Positions 1 through 8,917 of a stretch of 64,000 bases of DNA are shown in pieces (position 1 is the first letter of the stretch; each line of letters opens with the position of its first letter). Location of the stretch: positions 69,042,798 to 69,106,797 of the forward strand of contig NC_059501.1 in the NCBI RefSeq assembly GCF_914767665.1. Direction: 5' to 3'. The notes beneath the pieces are model-generated. The model saw only the letters and a list, made by a program, of their open reading frames with translations. It made no database searches and was not told where the DNA came from. Origin of the DNA: Harmonia axyridis. Lineage: Eukaryota; Arthropoda; Insecta; Coleoptera; Coccinellidae. The translations under genes were made by a program, and so were the position numbers.

Positions 1-369
1 AGGCTTGGAAATTTACCCCATCCTCCAAGGACTTTGGCGTCTCTGAGACATGAAGTACAGGTAGCTTGGGTTAGTATTCCTCAAAAAGAAATAAACCATC
101 TTATTGCATCAATGCCGAGACGTGATGGGGAGTGTATAGATAATCGCGGTGGACAAACACATTATCAATAAATTTATGTAGGAAAAATTGCAAACCCTTC
201 GTTTTTTTCATCAAATTCACAAAATAAATACAAGAACAAACAAAAGTAATGACAAATTCAACATTGACATATCTCATAAACATCGAGATCAATTTCATTC
301 AAAAAATATTTCTTTCGAAAAGTTCGTTCGCCCCATGCACTGCTACCCTCAGCAGCTCTCTCTTCACGT

Positions 370-750
370 CCACACTCAATCATCTATCATCCAGGGATTT
401 CATATAATCTGGAACAATATGGTAGAACATAGGACTGCAGTGATCCACAAATTTCTGAGCAGGGCCTTCCTGTTCCGTGTGTTGTAGAAGTGCCTGTCCT
501 AAATCTTGTGAACCTGGTGGATATTTCCATGGATGTATTTGAGATAAGACTGAATATACATACTAGGAACACTTATAATTTCCTTTTCTATGAAAGTGCT
601 TCTATCTCTAGGGCCAAGGCCATGGAGGGCTCTTATTGCTCTCTTTTGAAGACGAAACACTCTCAACGCTTCAGATGACGCTCCCCAGAAGAGTATACTC
701 TGCTATGGCTAAAGCCTAGGATATGCTTCAGTTATACAGTGTACAGAACT
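370..750 (-). mobile_element. Non-LTR retrotransposon relic (3' end of reverse transcriptase ORF)
   Basis: Read on the minus strand, the segment gives a broken peptide containing the runs LFWGASSEALRVFRLQKRAI, RALHGLGPRD and YIQSYLKYIHGNIHQ, then FYNTRN. Together these match the region after the reverse transcriptase fingers and palm in Jockey/CR1-like LINEs (the 'YGI.FWG......F..QKRAIR' and 'H.YNTRN' block). There are several in-frame stops, and the catalytic YADD part is not present. It is a dead 5'-truncated fragment. The clade is inferred from motif memory only. Confidence 0.6.
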
Positions 751-2769
751 GTCATATTGAAAATTGCATTTAAAACAAATAATTAAACAATTGATTGACA
801 ATTTACCCCACAAATACATTTTTTGAAATGTATAACCAAATTTCGAAAGAATATGATGAAGAGCAATAACTGCTTGAGCACCATCAACAAAAACTAAAAA
901 AAAAATTGTAAGTTAAATTGTTTTTCGTTCGCGAAATGTCCCAGTTTCCCATACGGAGCCTTGAAATTTCACGTTACCACTTAAGTGTTAAAAATGACTA
1001 GTAAGATTTGATTTTGTGTACGAAGGTGAAACCTGCCAATCTTAGAGAGAATTATAATTCTTGGCAGATCCAGTTTCTCACCACCTTACTGATCGTTTTC
1101 ACATCGCTTTTTCTCTGCTGAAGAAAATTAATACGTCAGTTTCATACTTTTGTAATCTACGTTACGTTCGAACGTCAACTGTCATTCAGTTTATTTCTTA
1201 AACATTTTTGAACTACCAAAATGGATCAACGAGGAATTGTCACATATTCGTGTTGGAATACTTTTTAGCGAGCTTCTTGAAATCTCGATATATGTTTTCA
1301 TAGAATATGTCAATCAAACCAATGTACAAATTGTTATTTATCATGACTGTCCACTATAAAATTTGTTCGCAAATAGACCCAAATTGTAATAACATAAATT
1401 ACCGCGTGTTTGATAAACACAAATACTGAAAATGAAGCTTATCAGCTTGGAAGTCAATCTCATCTCAGTTAACACTGAAACAATCAACCAAAATTGCAGA
1501 CCATGGTCTGTAATCAAACATCTAGTAATTTGAATGTTAATTTTCTATACAAACTGACCTCAAAATGTTATATTGAGGAACCTCAGGCTACTTTAACTAC
1601 TTCGGTTCGGATGATGGTTCGAAAATCACGAGAAATGCCCTCATTTATTCTTGCACATATTGGATAACATAAAACTGTTGCACATATTACATAAAATGTG
1701 ATTTTTCATGAATCATGATGTTCAATATGTCGTTTATTTATATATTCATTAATAAAATCACAGATGTATGTTCCGACATTTATGTATTTTCAAAACAATT
1801 TTTCTCCATCAATGTCTTATGTAATTCAAAAACCTGAATTATTATAACTTGTACATTCTATTCACTTACTCGTATTTAGGAATACGATGAGCTAAGAGAA
1901 AAGATTGTTTCTCTGGTGAAATCGACCTAGATAGCAATCACAACAGGTACAATCATAGATCTTTTCTCTTACTCTTCTGTGGAATGAATATGCAAATCAA
2001 TATTTACAATTATTGAAAGAACAGTTTACGAGAAATTGATTTTATCTTTTAGTTGATTGACACTACTCAATATATCGAAGGTTGACAGGCAAAAGGGCAA
2101 AAGCAACACTAGGAAAACTTCACAGTAGAGCCAAAAACATTCCCAGAATCAGTTTTGGAATCAAAAGAAAAAAATTCGAAAGGCTCTATTTATGGAACCT
2201 CGAGTCAGGTTTTGTTCATCAGTGGTCAAATGGGACCAGCAACCAATCTCGTCACAACTCAAAACAAGAAGAAGCTAGATATGAATATTGCCTTAACATA
2301 AGGTATTGGAAATATAAGGTTCACTACTTTTTTCTCTGAAGGTAAGTTTAACGCGAAATATCAAAATGTTGTAGAGCTATTAATATGAAGCACCTAACTT
2401 GACGCCTCAGTCGACATCAGGCTTAACCTTCGTTGATTACCACATGAACGATCGTCCTGGAAGTACAACTAACATGGAAGCTAATTCCACGATAGAATTT
2501 ACCAACATTTCGATGAGTAATAGAGGTACCCTATGTCAAAGTCAGTATTCATATTGGTAATGATTCTAGGCATATTATTACACTCAACACTGATAGACAT
2601 ACTGTAAATATTTGTACCTCTTTGATCTTGTGAACCATTTTTTTACCAGAAGCTAGGTAAATGTTGTTACTGCTAACATAAAATCTATTCAAGTCGAAGT
2701 AGTACCTTCATAATTATCTAGTTTGAAGAAAAAATAGGTTTCCTAGAAATCCTTCCAGACATATTAGTT
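751..2769. other. AT-rich intergenic sequence without recognisable gene
   Basis: Only short open frames occur here, the longest being 85 codons at 2082-2339, which has no family motif I recognise. No RNA gene, long repeat or clear transposon terminus was seen. It lies downstream of the receptor kinase gene and directly left of the retrozyme-like element. Confidence 0.6.
2766..2769. repeat. Target-site duplication, left (AGTT)
   Basis: AGTT directly precedes the TG of the left LTR and is repeated directly after the CA of the right LTR. A 4-bp duplication suits a Ty3/gypsy-type integrase; which element supplied it is inference. Confidence 0.85.
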
Positions 2770-2813
2770 TGTGGCGGCTTCTCATAAAGCTCCACATAGC
2801 AACAATAAACACA

Positions 2814-2896
2814 GCACTCGGTGGCCTAGAGGTTAAGAGTGTAGACTTACTCACCGAGATGCGACAAGGTGCCGGGTTCGAGTCCCGGCGGCTCCC
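2814..2896 (+). promoter_or_regulatory. tRNA-like block with Pol III A and B boxes, 5' LTR
   Basis: TGGCCTAGAGG (2822-2832) fits the A-box consensus and GGTTCGAGTCC (2875-2885) is a perfect B box, set inside a 5-bp GC-rich T-arm (CCGGG/CCCGG). The boxes are 53 nt apart, somewhat longer than in an ordinary tRNA. The 3' flank GGCTCC has no good 5' acceptor partner, so this is probably a tRNA-derived promoter and not a working tRNA. Pol III transcription starting here would run into the hammerhead about 30 nt downstream. Confidence 0.7.
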
Positions 2897-2916
2897 GATA
2901 ATAATAAATTCCCCAA

Positions 2917-2992
2917 GCGTCTGTGACACGGCACACACAAATATACCAAAGTCACACTGATGAGTCCGGTGTGTGTGCCAGGGACGAAACGC
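2917..2992 (+). ncRNA. Type III hammerhead ribozyme, 5' LTR copy
   Basis: All conserved parts are present in order. Stem III 5' strand GCGT (2917-2920). Cleavage nucleotide C2921 (GUC context). Stem I TGTGAC 2922-2927 pairs with GTCACA 2951-2956. Core CTGATGA 2957-2963. Stem II GTCC 2964-2967 pairs with GGAC 2982-2985. GAAA 2986-2989. Stem III 3' strand ACGC 2989-2992. Stems I, II and III are 6, 4 and 4 perfect pairs. The loops of stems I and II contain exactly complementary 10-mers, GGCACACACA (2930-2939) and TGTGTGTGCC (2970-2979), placed where natural hammerheads make their activating loop-loop contact. Self-cleavage is predicted 3' of position 2921. The short stem III suggests activity may be helped by dimers, as in other retroelement hammerheads. 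Confidence 0.93.
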
Positions 2993-3020
2993 ATAAGTAG
3001 GTATACGTGAAATCCTACAT

Positions 3021-3038
3021 TGGTGACCCCGACGTGAT
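3021..3038 (+). other. Primer-binding site for tRNA-Trp
   Basis: TGGTGACCCCGACGTGAT starts one base after the left LTR. It is the exact reverse complement of the last 18 nt of insect tRNA-Trp including CCA, as I recall that tRNA. It would prime minus-strand cDNA synthesis. A partial second copy (CCGACGTGATGG) lies at 3173-3184 in the interior. Confidence 0.85.
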
Positions 3039-3444
3039 GGCGGAAAACTGCGGCGTTGGAGCGCAGAGGCGACTCACAGCCCCGCTCAACGTTACGGCTA
3101 CTGGGGTGTCCATCGGACACTAGAGCCGATGGCACGCCGAGCCTCGTGCTTCCGTCGTCACAGCATGCAAGCCCGACGTGATGGGAATGGCCATCTTAAC
3201 GATGTGTCCTGGAAAGCAGAAGGTCGATGCATAGCTCCCATTTATCTGCAATTTCCAACGAAACTCTAGACGCCCATTCCCATGACGTGCAATACGTGCT
3301 CCTTGGTCTGCCGCGGTATGCCGGACGTGAATAGGCGGCATTCCCCGTCCGTACGATGCCGCGAGGTGCAGCTCTGATTAGGCGGCAATCACCCGGCTTC
3401 ACCGATGACCTCGTAACACGCATAAGTTTCGTTCCTCCGTCACT

Positions 3445-3454
3445 GGGGAGGGAG
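3445..3454 (+). other. Polypurine tract
   Basis: GGGGAGGGAG lies three bases (TCA) upstream of the right LTR, where plus-strand priming occurs in LTR retroelements. It is the only long purine run near the end of the interior. Confidence 0.7.
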
Positions 3455-3503
3455 TCATGTGGCGGCTTCTCATAAAGCTCCACATAGCAACAATATATAC
3501 ACA

Positions 3504-3586
3504 GCATTCGGTAGCCTAGACGTTAAGAGGTAGACTCACGCACCGAGATACGACAAAGGTCCCGGGTTCGAATCCCGGCGGCTCCC
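3504..3586 (+). promoter_or_regulatory. tRNA-like block with Pol III A and B boxes, 3' LTR
   Basis: The A-box counterpart TAGCCTAGACG (3512-3522) carries two changes from the left copy. The B box GGTTCGAATCC (3565-3575) still fits the consensus. Loss of A-box quality would weaken this copy if the block is a promoter. Confidence 0.6.
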
Positions 3587-3606
3587 GATAATAATAAATT
3601 CCCCAA

Positions 3607-3682
3607 GCGTCTGTGACACGGCACACACAATTATACCAAAGTCACACTGATGAGTCCGGTGTGTGTGCCAGGGACGAAACGC
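3607..3682 (+). ncRNA. Type III hammerhead ribozyme, 3' LTR copy
   Basis: Same fold as the left copy with one base changed in the stem I loop (A to T at 3631). Stem III is 3607-3610 with 3679-3682, the cleavage nucleotide is C3611, stem I is 3612-3617 with 3641-3646, the core CTGATGA is 3647-3653, and GAAA is 3676-3679. The complementary loop 10-mers are at 3620-3629 and 3660-3669. Cleavage here and at 2921 would release a 690-nt RNA. Confidence 0.93.
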
Positions 3683-3709
3683 ATAAGTAGGTATACGTGA
3701 AATCCTACA

Positions 3710-3713
3710 AGTT
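3710..3713. repeat. Target-site duplication, right (AGTT)
   Basis: Perfect copy of the AGTT at 2766-2769, placed immediately after the terminal CA. It shows that both ends of the element are preserved and that it arrived by integration. Confidence 0.85.
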
Positions 3714-3744
3714 AACTATGTATAGAGGCATGTCAATGATGTAG

Positions 3745-4130
3745 TTGCTAGTTGTTTCCGGAGGAAATGCAGCAGTTGAAGAACAAGTGTTAGCACGTGT
3801 TGAAGCATACTTGGAACTAAGCACGCAAACTATGGCCAATCAGGAAGAGGTTCAACAATCGACAATTCGGACAATTTCGCTAGATATGTCACTGCATACA
3901 AATCAGTTCCAATGTGTAACTGTTTCAAGGGAACAAAGACTGACATGCTGCCTAAAGCTATGGTTTGCTCGGATAGTCCGTTCGGGACTAACGCACACAT
4001 GCCTTCAACCGTTTCGTTTTGACGACAACGCATTCCAATGGGTCCGTTTTTCTAGCAATCATGAAGCTACATAGACAAAGGAAGGAGAAGACTGACGACT
4101 GCATAGAGTTGTTTGAAATCTTCATGCTGG
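3745..4130 (+). pseudogene. Possible Tc1/mariner-superfamily transposase relic
   Basis: An open frame of about 109 codons contains EEQVLARVEAYLELSTQT and STIRTI, followed by a KFQCV-like segment. This resembles the winged-helix and linker part of DUF4817/DDE_3-type transposases ('V.A.VEA...STR.IA....S..TV.RIL....F.PYK.Q.V'). No DDE catalytic residues can be assigned, and the match rests on pattern memory. It begins about 30 bp after the retrozyme's right target duplication. Confidence 0.3.
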
Positions 4131-4633
4131 CGACCCGATTAGCTGGGTTTGGAACTAATGTATCGCTATTTCACACAAAAACATATTTCATCCTTTTCTA
4201 CTAAAAATGATGAAATATGTTTTTGGCGTAAATTCCAACCTCTCTTTTGTGTTTCAGGTTTCAGTTCAGTCTTGATTCTTAGTTTCATGCAGGTTCGTAT
4301 AAGTATGGTAAGTATAAATATGAAGCACCTTTTGTCATAATTGATCAGCATGTCATCTCATCATTTTTAATGTTGCATCCCAAATTGTGCTAATATATAT
4401 TACAGGGGTTCAACCACGAACAAGCACTTTTTTCGACCTCTTCCAACTAGAATCTTAAAATGGAATAAAGCAATTAAAGACGTTTATTCCAGCTGTAATA
4501 TTAATATAAACATTAGAATATGTGTAACCTTCAGCTCTGCCAGATTTTCCAAATTATGCACTGCTTTCAGATCCGAATAATTTAATTAATTGTGTGCCGA
4601 GTAGTAGTTTAACAGATTCAAGTTTCTGAACTT

Positions 4634-4693
4634 GAAATAAAAGTCATTATAATTTCTGATATCTGTATCAGAAATTATAATGACTTTTATTTC
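4634..4693. repeat. Perfect 28-bp inverted repeat, 4-nt loop
   Basis: Positions 4634-4661 and 4666-4693 are exact reverse complements around the loop TCTG. The sequence is AT-rich and contains GTCATTATAATTTCTGATA. Such perfection implies recent formation or conversion. No gene is attached. Confidence 0.9.
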
Positions 4694-4848
4694 CAGTTTC
4701 TCCAGTTCCAAATCGTAGGTATCAGAAAAATCAATGCTGAATAACTTTTATTAACAAACAATTTGAATAAATCAAAAACCTAATATACAATGGTCAACTC
4801 AAAAGTTATATCTATAACATAGTTGTATCGTCAAAAAACTTCATACTT

Positions 4849-4873
4849 TAATAATAATAATAATAATAATAAA
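4849..4873. repeat. (AAT)n microsatellite
   Basis: About eight uninterrupted AAT units. Such tails also end LINE copies in this window (47921-47935, 58801-58816), but no LINE body was recognised beside this one. Confidence 0.8.
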
Positions 4874-5593
4874 GTTTATTTGCTTTCAACACAACCTAAT
4901 ATAATATTCTAATAATTATTGCAAATAAACACGATGAACAGAGGCTCACTAGAGGTTCGCCTGTTAGTTCTGAAAAAAATACAAAAATTCTCTTCCTTGA
5001 ACGTCATGACAACATTATACAAAAAAAAAAAAAAAAAATTTCGTTTGGTATGAACAATAATACAAATGGAATCATATAAAATCTAAAAGTCTATTATCAT
5101 GGTATCATGGTATCTATTATCATGGTATCATGGAATCTAAAAAATGCTCGTGTAGGCAGGTTTTTTTGTTTCCACTCAATTTCAAGACTCCTCAACCCGC
5201 AAAGTATTTCTAAGAACTATTGAATAGGTTTCTTTTCGGATATAATGATGGAATTATTATTTTTTTTTTCAATTAACTAATGGATTTCATGAAGTATTGT
5301 TGGAAAAATTAACAGAAAATTAATCGTTTTTCCTCTGAAGCTCTTGTTCCATGTTTCTGAAAAGAAGACTTACTGTCCCGAAATAGATTTCTTGACTCCG
5401 CCTGTTTAATCTTGGAAACCTTTCTAATTGAAAGGAGTGCGTCTCGTGATTGTAACGTAACATGATAAACTGATTTGTTGGACGGAAAAATTATTTCGAT
5501 ACTTTGATGAAATTCTCCAAGGCACTATTCATGAAAAAATTCATTATACCGTTATCAAAAAAAAGGGACCATTTGAGGCGATTGGATATTAAT

Positions 5594-5718
5594 GGCCAGT
5601 TGCACCATTTGCCTAAATATTGATTAAAATTTAAACATCGATTAATTTCTGATTTCTCTTAAGAGAGTGATCAATGTTTAATTTTTAATCAATGTTTAGG
5701 CAAATGGTGCAACTGGCC
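5594..5718. mobile_element. MITE-like inverted-repeat element (125 bp)
   Basis: It begins GGCCAGTTGCACCATTTGCC and ends with the exact reverse complement. The inverted similarity continues inward (TAAA.ATTGATTAAAA against its complement), leaving a short centre near 5655. There is no coding capacity. I could not define a target duplication. GTTGCACCATTT-type termini are, to my knowledge, common in small insect repeats. Confidence 0.75.
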
Positions 5719-6289
5719 CTAGGTATAACAATAAATTCTAACAAAATATTATTAGTATTCTTAATTTCATCATCCAGTTTATTGAAGATCTACATATACC
5801 TACAAATAGTGACGTTTTATCCTATACTTGAAAGCAGAAACTACTGAGACTGAGATTTGTAATGAACTCAGAGATGATGAAAACCGGATTAGGCTGCTAA
5901 TAAGTTACTTAACGAACGAAGATTTTATCATCTCTAAGTTTAACACAAATCGGTTTACTAATACATCTATTACTAACCATATTCTTATTCTTCACTTTGT
6001 TTTTGAATTTGTAATTTTGCTCTGGTGAAATGGCATTTTCTTATTCTAAATCACAAGGGACTGGTCAATATAAAAGGGTTCAATAATTTAGAAGATTAAT
6101 CGAGAATTGTCGATGAACAAAATCCAATGATCTTTTAATAATTAGAAAAGATATTTAGCACGACACTTGAACTTGCTATTCAACATATACACACAAACTT
6201 TCTACACAGTTGGTTTTTTATCTTTTTGGTCTCGTAATCCACACGAAATTTTGCATAAAATTTGAAATGGTTATTCTTAATGGAGACGC

Positions 6290-6790
6290 GAGATATCAAT
6301 TCGATAGAATCTCCTCACACGGAAATATTGCGATTTTTTTCTGCAATATTCTTTTTAAATTTTCTAGAGTTCTGAATATATGATAAGCTTGAAATTCAGC
6401 AATATTGTGGATTTAGATAGGTAGACATCTAAAATTCTAACTTCCAATTTCGTGGTCATAGAAATATTGGTTAATTTTTTTCGATACCTATTCTTCTTGT
6501 ATTTTCTATGGTTCTTGTTACGCGATCGATATGAAAATCGCATGAAGCTATAAGGAGTCATTTTACATCTTAATGAAATTTTTCATTCTGATCGAACCAG
6601 CAGTTTTGAAGTGAACAAAAACACAAAATTTCGAACTGCCATTGTTGCGAAACTCTTTGTCAGATTTTGTTCATCATTAACGAAATTAACCATGGTATTC
6701 GAGATCCGAACATACCTACCCTAACAACCTCAAGATTCTAGGTCGAAAGTTCGTATTCACAATCAACGGTTCCAACCTTATTGATTGAGA
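6290..6790. repeat. Dispersed repeat family D, copy 1
   Basis: Contains the recurring phrases 'tttttcgatattcttnttgnattttctatggttctg', 'aagcttgaaattt' and 'atccgaacctaccct' in the same order as other copies near 8.3, 12.3, 17.3, 18.9, 52.3 and 54.8 kb. No open frame or termini were found. Confidence 0.5.
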
Positions 6791-7977
6791 CCATTCCCGG
6801 TAAAAAATTCGAAAATTAAAATCAATTTAACAAAATGAGAGAGATACCTGCCTGTTCTGAGAACGAAAAAAAAAAGAACGAATGAGGTGAGAAAAAGTAA
6901 GGAAGCGGTTTCAGATCACGATTTATCTTCTTGGTGTTGCTAATGAGAGGATCCAGAGGGAATTTTAAAAATTCGCAGACATGATTTCCCTGATTGAAGT
7001 ACGCAATTTAGCGAAAGATATGGAAATGTTGAATGAATTTTCTTATGGAATTCCGTTAGAAGGATAGGAATGAAATAAATTCCGAGAAACTCCTCGACAT
7101 AAATTCAACCTCTGATAAATTCAATTCATTGACAATTTGTGTTTGATATTATCTGATTTCTCGAAGAAAATACATAATTATATGCCTGATTCCTCAATTC
7201 GATTTATTCGGTATTCGAACTCAAATTCGGTAATCGGTATTCGAATGTATTGAAAAACCTGAGATATATTTGTCAGAAAACTTTTTCTGAAACAATTTTC
7301 AAGATGGGACGTGCAAATGGATTGAATTTGAAATAAAATTTCAAATTTATAGCGTATAGCAATACCTGATATTGTTTTCATTATTATTGCTATACAGGGT
7401 AGATGTAAACAAAATGATAGGTCAGATAGAAACTAGTGTAGGTATGTAGTGCGAATATTATTATGTTTATATAAGTATATACTGGAACCCACAAGAAATT
7501 ATTTCTTACGGTATGCTTTATCATAAGAGATAATTTTCCGATATGAAACTTTGCACTATAATTTAAATTGCACATCTTCATATGAATGCAATCTTGATGA
7601 AATTCATAGTTTTGAATTTATTATCAAAACAATATTCTGAATGGCCCGTTAAGATGGATTATCACCATGTGGCCTTCCGCGTATCAGTCAAACATTAGGT
7701 ACTCTTTGACTTTCCCTCTAGAGCTCCTATGATTACGATGACCAAACTCTGTAGGTTTTACGAAGTAGTACATTCACTTTATCTTCTTTCTCTTTACGAA
7801 GCATTCAAGTAGAACGCACAAAATCACAAGAATTCAAAGTCAAAATCACAAAATTATAGTTTTACTAATGATTCCTTGTAGATTTTTTTCACGAATATTC
7901 TAAAAATATATCAAGCTTTGTACATATCATCAATTCTTTAGCGGAAAACGAAAAGTTACTAACATTTTTCCCCATTT

Positions 7978-8295
7978 CTTCTTCTTCTTCTTCTTAATTT
8001 AAGCCTAGGGCTTGTATATTCCACTTTAGTCCTCGGTGGATGTAGATATCCAGGAGTCTTTCCAGCGCTTAGGGGGTCTGCCGACTGGTCTTCTGGTACC
8101 TGGGATTCCGTCTCGGGCTATCCTATCAATTCTGCCTGCGTCCATTCTGCTGACGTGGTCGTTCCAATATCGTCGTCGTTTTCTTCCCCATTTAGCTATG
8201 TCCTGAGTCTGGCATTCCTCTCGGATGGCTGTGTTCCTCTTCCTATCTCTCAGCGTGTATCCCCATTTGCAAATTAAAAATATTGTCATTTTCAA
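7978..8295 (-). mobile_element. LINE 3' fragment (RTE-like RT C-terminus) with (AAG)n tail
   Basis: The minus-strand frame 8295-8026 reads TLRDRKRNTAIREECQTQDI, then RRRYWNDHVSRMDAGRI and RRPVGRPPKRWKDSW. This is the typical carboxyl end of insect RTE-like endonuclease/reverse-transcriptase ORFs (R...R....I....W.GH..R......GR...RW). The stop is followed within about 40 nt by a run of AAG units (TTC on plus, 7978-7995), a usual LINE 3' tail. The copy is heavily 5'-truncated; the RT core is absent. Confidence 0.65.
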
Positions 8296-8530
8296 TGTAA
8301 ATTATTGTTTAAAAAACCCAATGAAATCATTTTGAACTGAACATTCACGTGGTAGTATTACCTCTTAAGTCAACTATGTCAATCATGACCCGAACCTACC
8401 CTGATAATTTCAAATTTCCAGGTTGTTTCTTCTGAAATATATTGTGATATTGTGTTAAAAACGAACGAATGAACGAACAGAACCGAATTTGACCACGGAA
8501 TTATCAGAGTGTTGAACTATATCTTTTAAG
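8270..8530. repeat. Dispersed repeat family D, copy 2 (partial)
   Basis: Shares the 'cattcacgtggta...' and 'acccgaacctaccctgataatttc' phrases with copies at 6.7, 19.2 and 55.2 kb, directly abutting the LINE fragment on its left. A 102-codon frame just to its right (8568-8876) has no recognisable motif. Confidence 0.45.
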
Positions 8531-8917
8531 AATATTTCCGGCTCAAAATTCTTAAAGTAAAGATATCGTGGTGAGGAATAATCTTCCAAAAATAATCAAT
8601 ACTGTCGTTCAACATGTATTAATAATTTTAATATTTGAAGCGAATTGTAATACACCCATTGAATCAATAGTAGATGCCCTAAATACGTTGCCTGTTTCGT
8701 TGAGATGCGAATTGGTCAATGAAAATTTCATACAGAGAATATGGTGCTGCAATCGTCTTTACAATGAAATAAATATTCATCGAATTCTCCGAAAATATAC
8801 TCGTTTCTTTTTAATCAGAATGAAACACCTCATTGGAAAACTCTTTATAAATCGAAAATTTTTTGCTACACAGTAACTTCCTTAGATATCACCTTTTGAA
8901 TAACTGAAATTGGGGAT

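Larger units (their letters stand above)
2770..3019 (+). repeat. 5' LTR of retrozyme (250 bp)
   Basis: Starts TGTGGCGGCTTC and ends AAATCCTACA. In order it holds a short leader, a tRNA-like block (about 2814-2896), an AATAAA hexamer at 2903-2908, the hammerhead ribozyme (2917-2992), and a small hairpin with arms 2997-3001 and 3014-3018. It differs from the 3' LTR at about a dozen places, nearly all upstream of position 2896; the part from there to the end differs by a single base. Confidence 0.9.
2770..3709 (+). mobile_element. LTR retrozyme: non-autonomous LTR retroelement with hammerhead ribozymes
   Basis: This is a structurally complete 940-bp element. It has two direct repeats beginning TGTGGCGG and ending CCTACA (2770-3019 and 3458-3709), so TG...CA termini, flanked by the 4-bp target duplication AGTT (2766-2769 and 3710-3713). 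One base after the left LTR is an 18-nt sequence complementary to the 3' end of tRNA-Trp (3021-3038), and a purine run GGGGAGGGAG (3445-3454) sits just before the right LTR. The 438-bp interior is visibly GC-rich against the AT-rich flanks and has no coding potential I can recognise. Each LTR contains a type III hammerhead ribozyme and a tRNA-like block. Plant retrozymes share this plan (short LTRs with type III hammerheads, PBS, PPT, 4-bp duplication, no ORF). Mobilisation would need proteins from an autonomous LTR element, which is not in the window. Strand is given in the PBS-to-PPT direction. Confidence 0.9.
3458..3709 (+). repeat. 3' LTR of retrozyme (252 bp)
   Basis: Direct repeat of the left LTR with the same TG...CA ends and the same internal order. 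The tRNA-like half carries substitutions and small indels: an AT insertion near 3496, a change inside the A box, and clustered changes around 3530-3565. The ribozyme half is nearly unchanged. The element ends at 3709 and is followed by AGTT. Confidence 0.9.

Noticed and set aside
2814..2896. A functional tRNA gene
   Set aside because: The B box and T-arm are good, but the 3' acceptor strand has no matching 5' strand and no convincing anticodon arm can be drawn.
3120..3507. Minus-strand frames of 73-103 codons in the retrozyme interior
   Set aside because: They overlap the LTR or primer-site region, lack family motifs and owe their length to the high GC content of the interior.
2770..3709. 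Two independent tRNA-derived SINEs
   Set aside because: The two 250-bp units have an A box and B box as SINEs do, but they are in direct orientation with TG...CA ends, one primer site and one polypurine tract between them, and a single 4-bp duplication around the pair. That fits one LTR element.
5019..5038. Poly(A) tail of a processed retrocopy
   Set aside because: The A run has no coding or LINE-like sequence upstream on either strand and no flanking duplication.
8568..8876. A host gene (102-codon frame)
   Set aside because: No recognisable domain, no splice context and AT-driven composition; it could be real only with transcript support.
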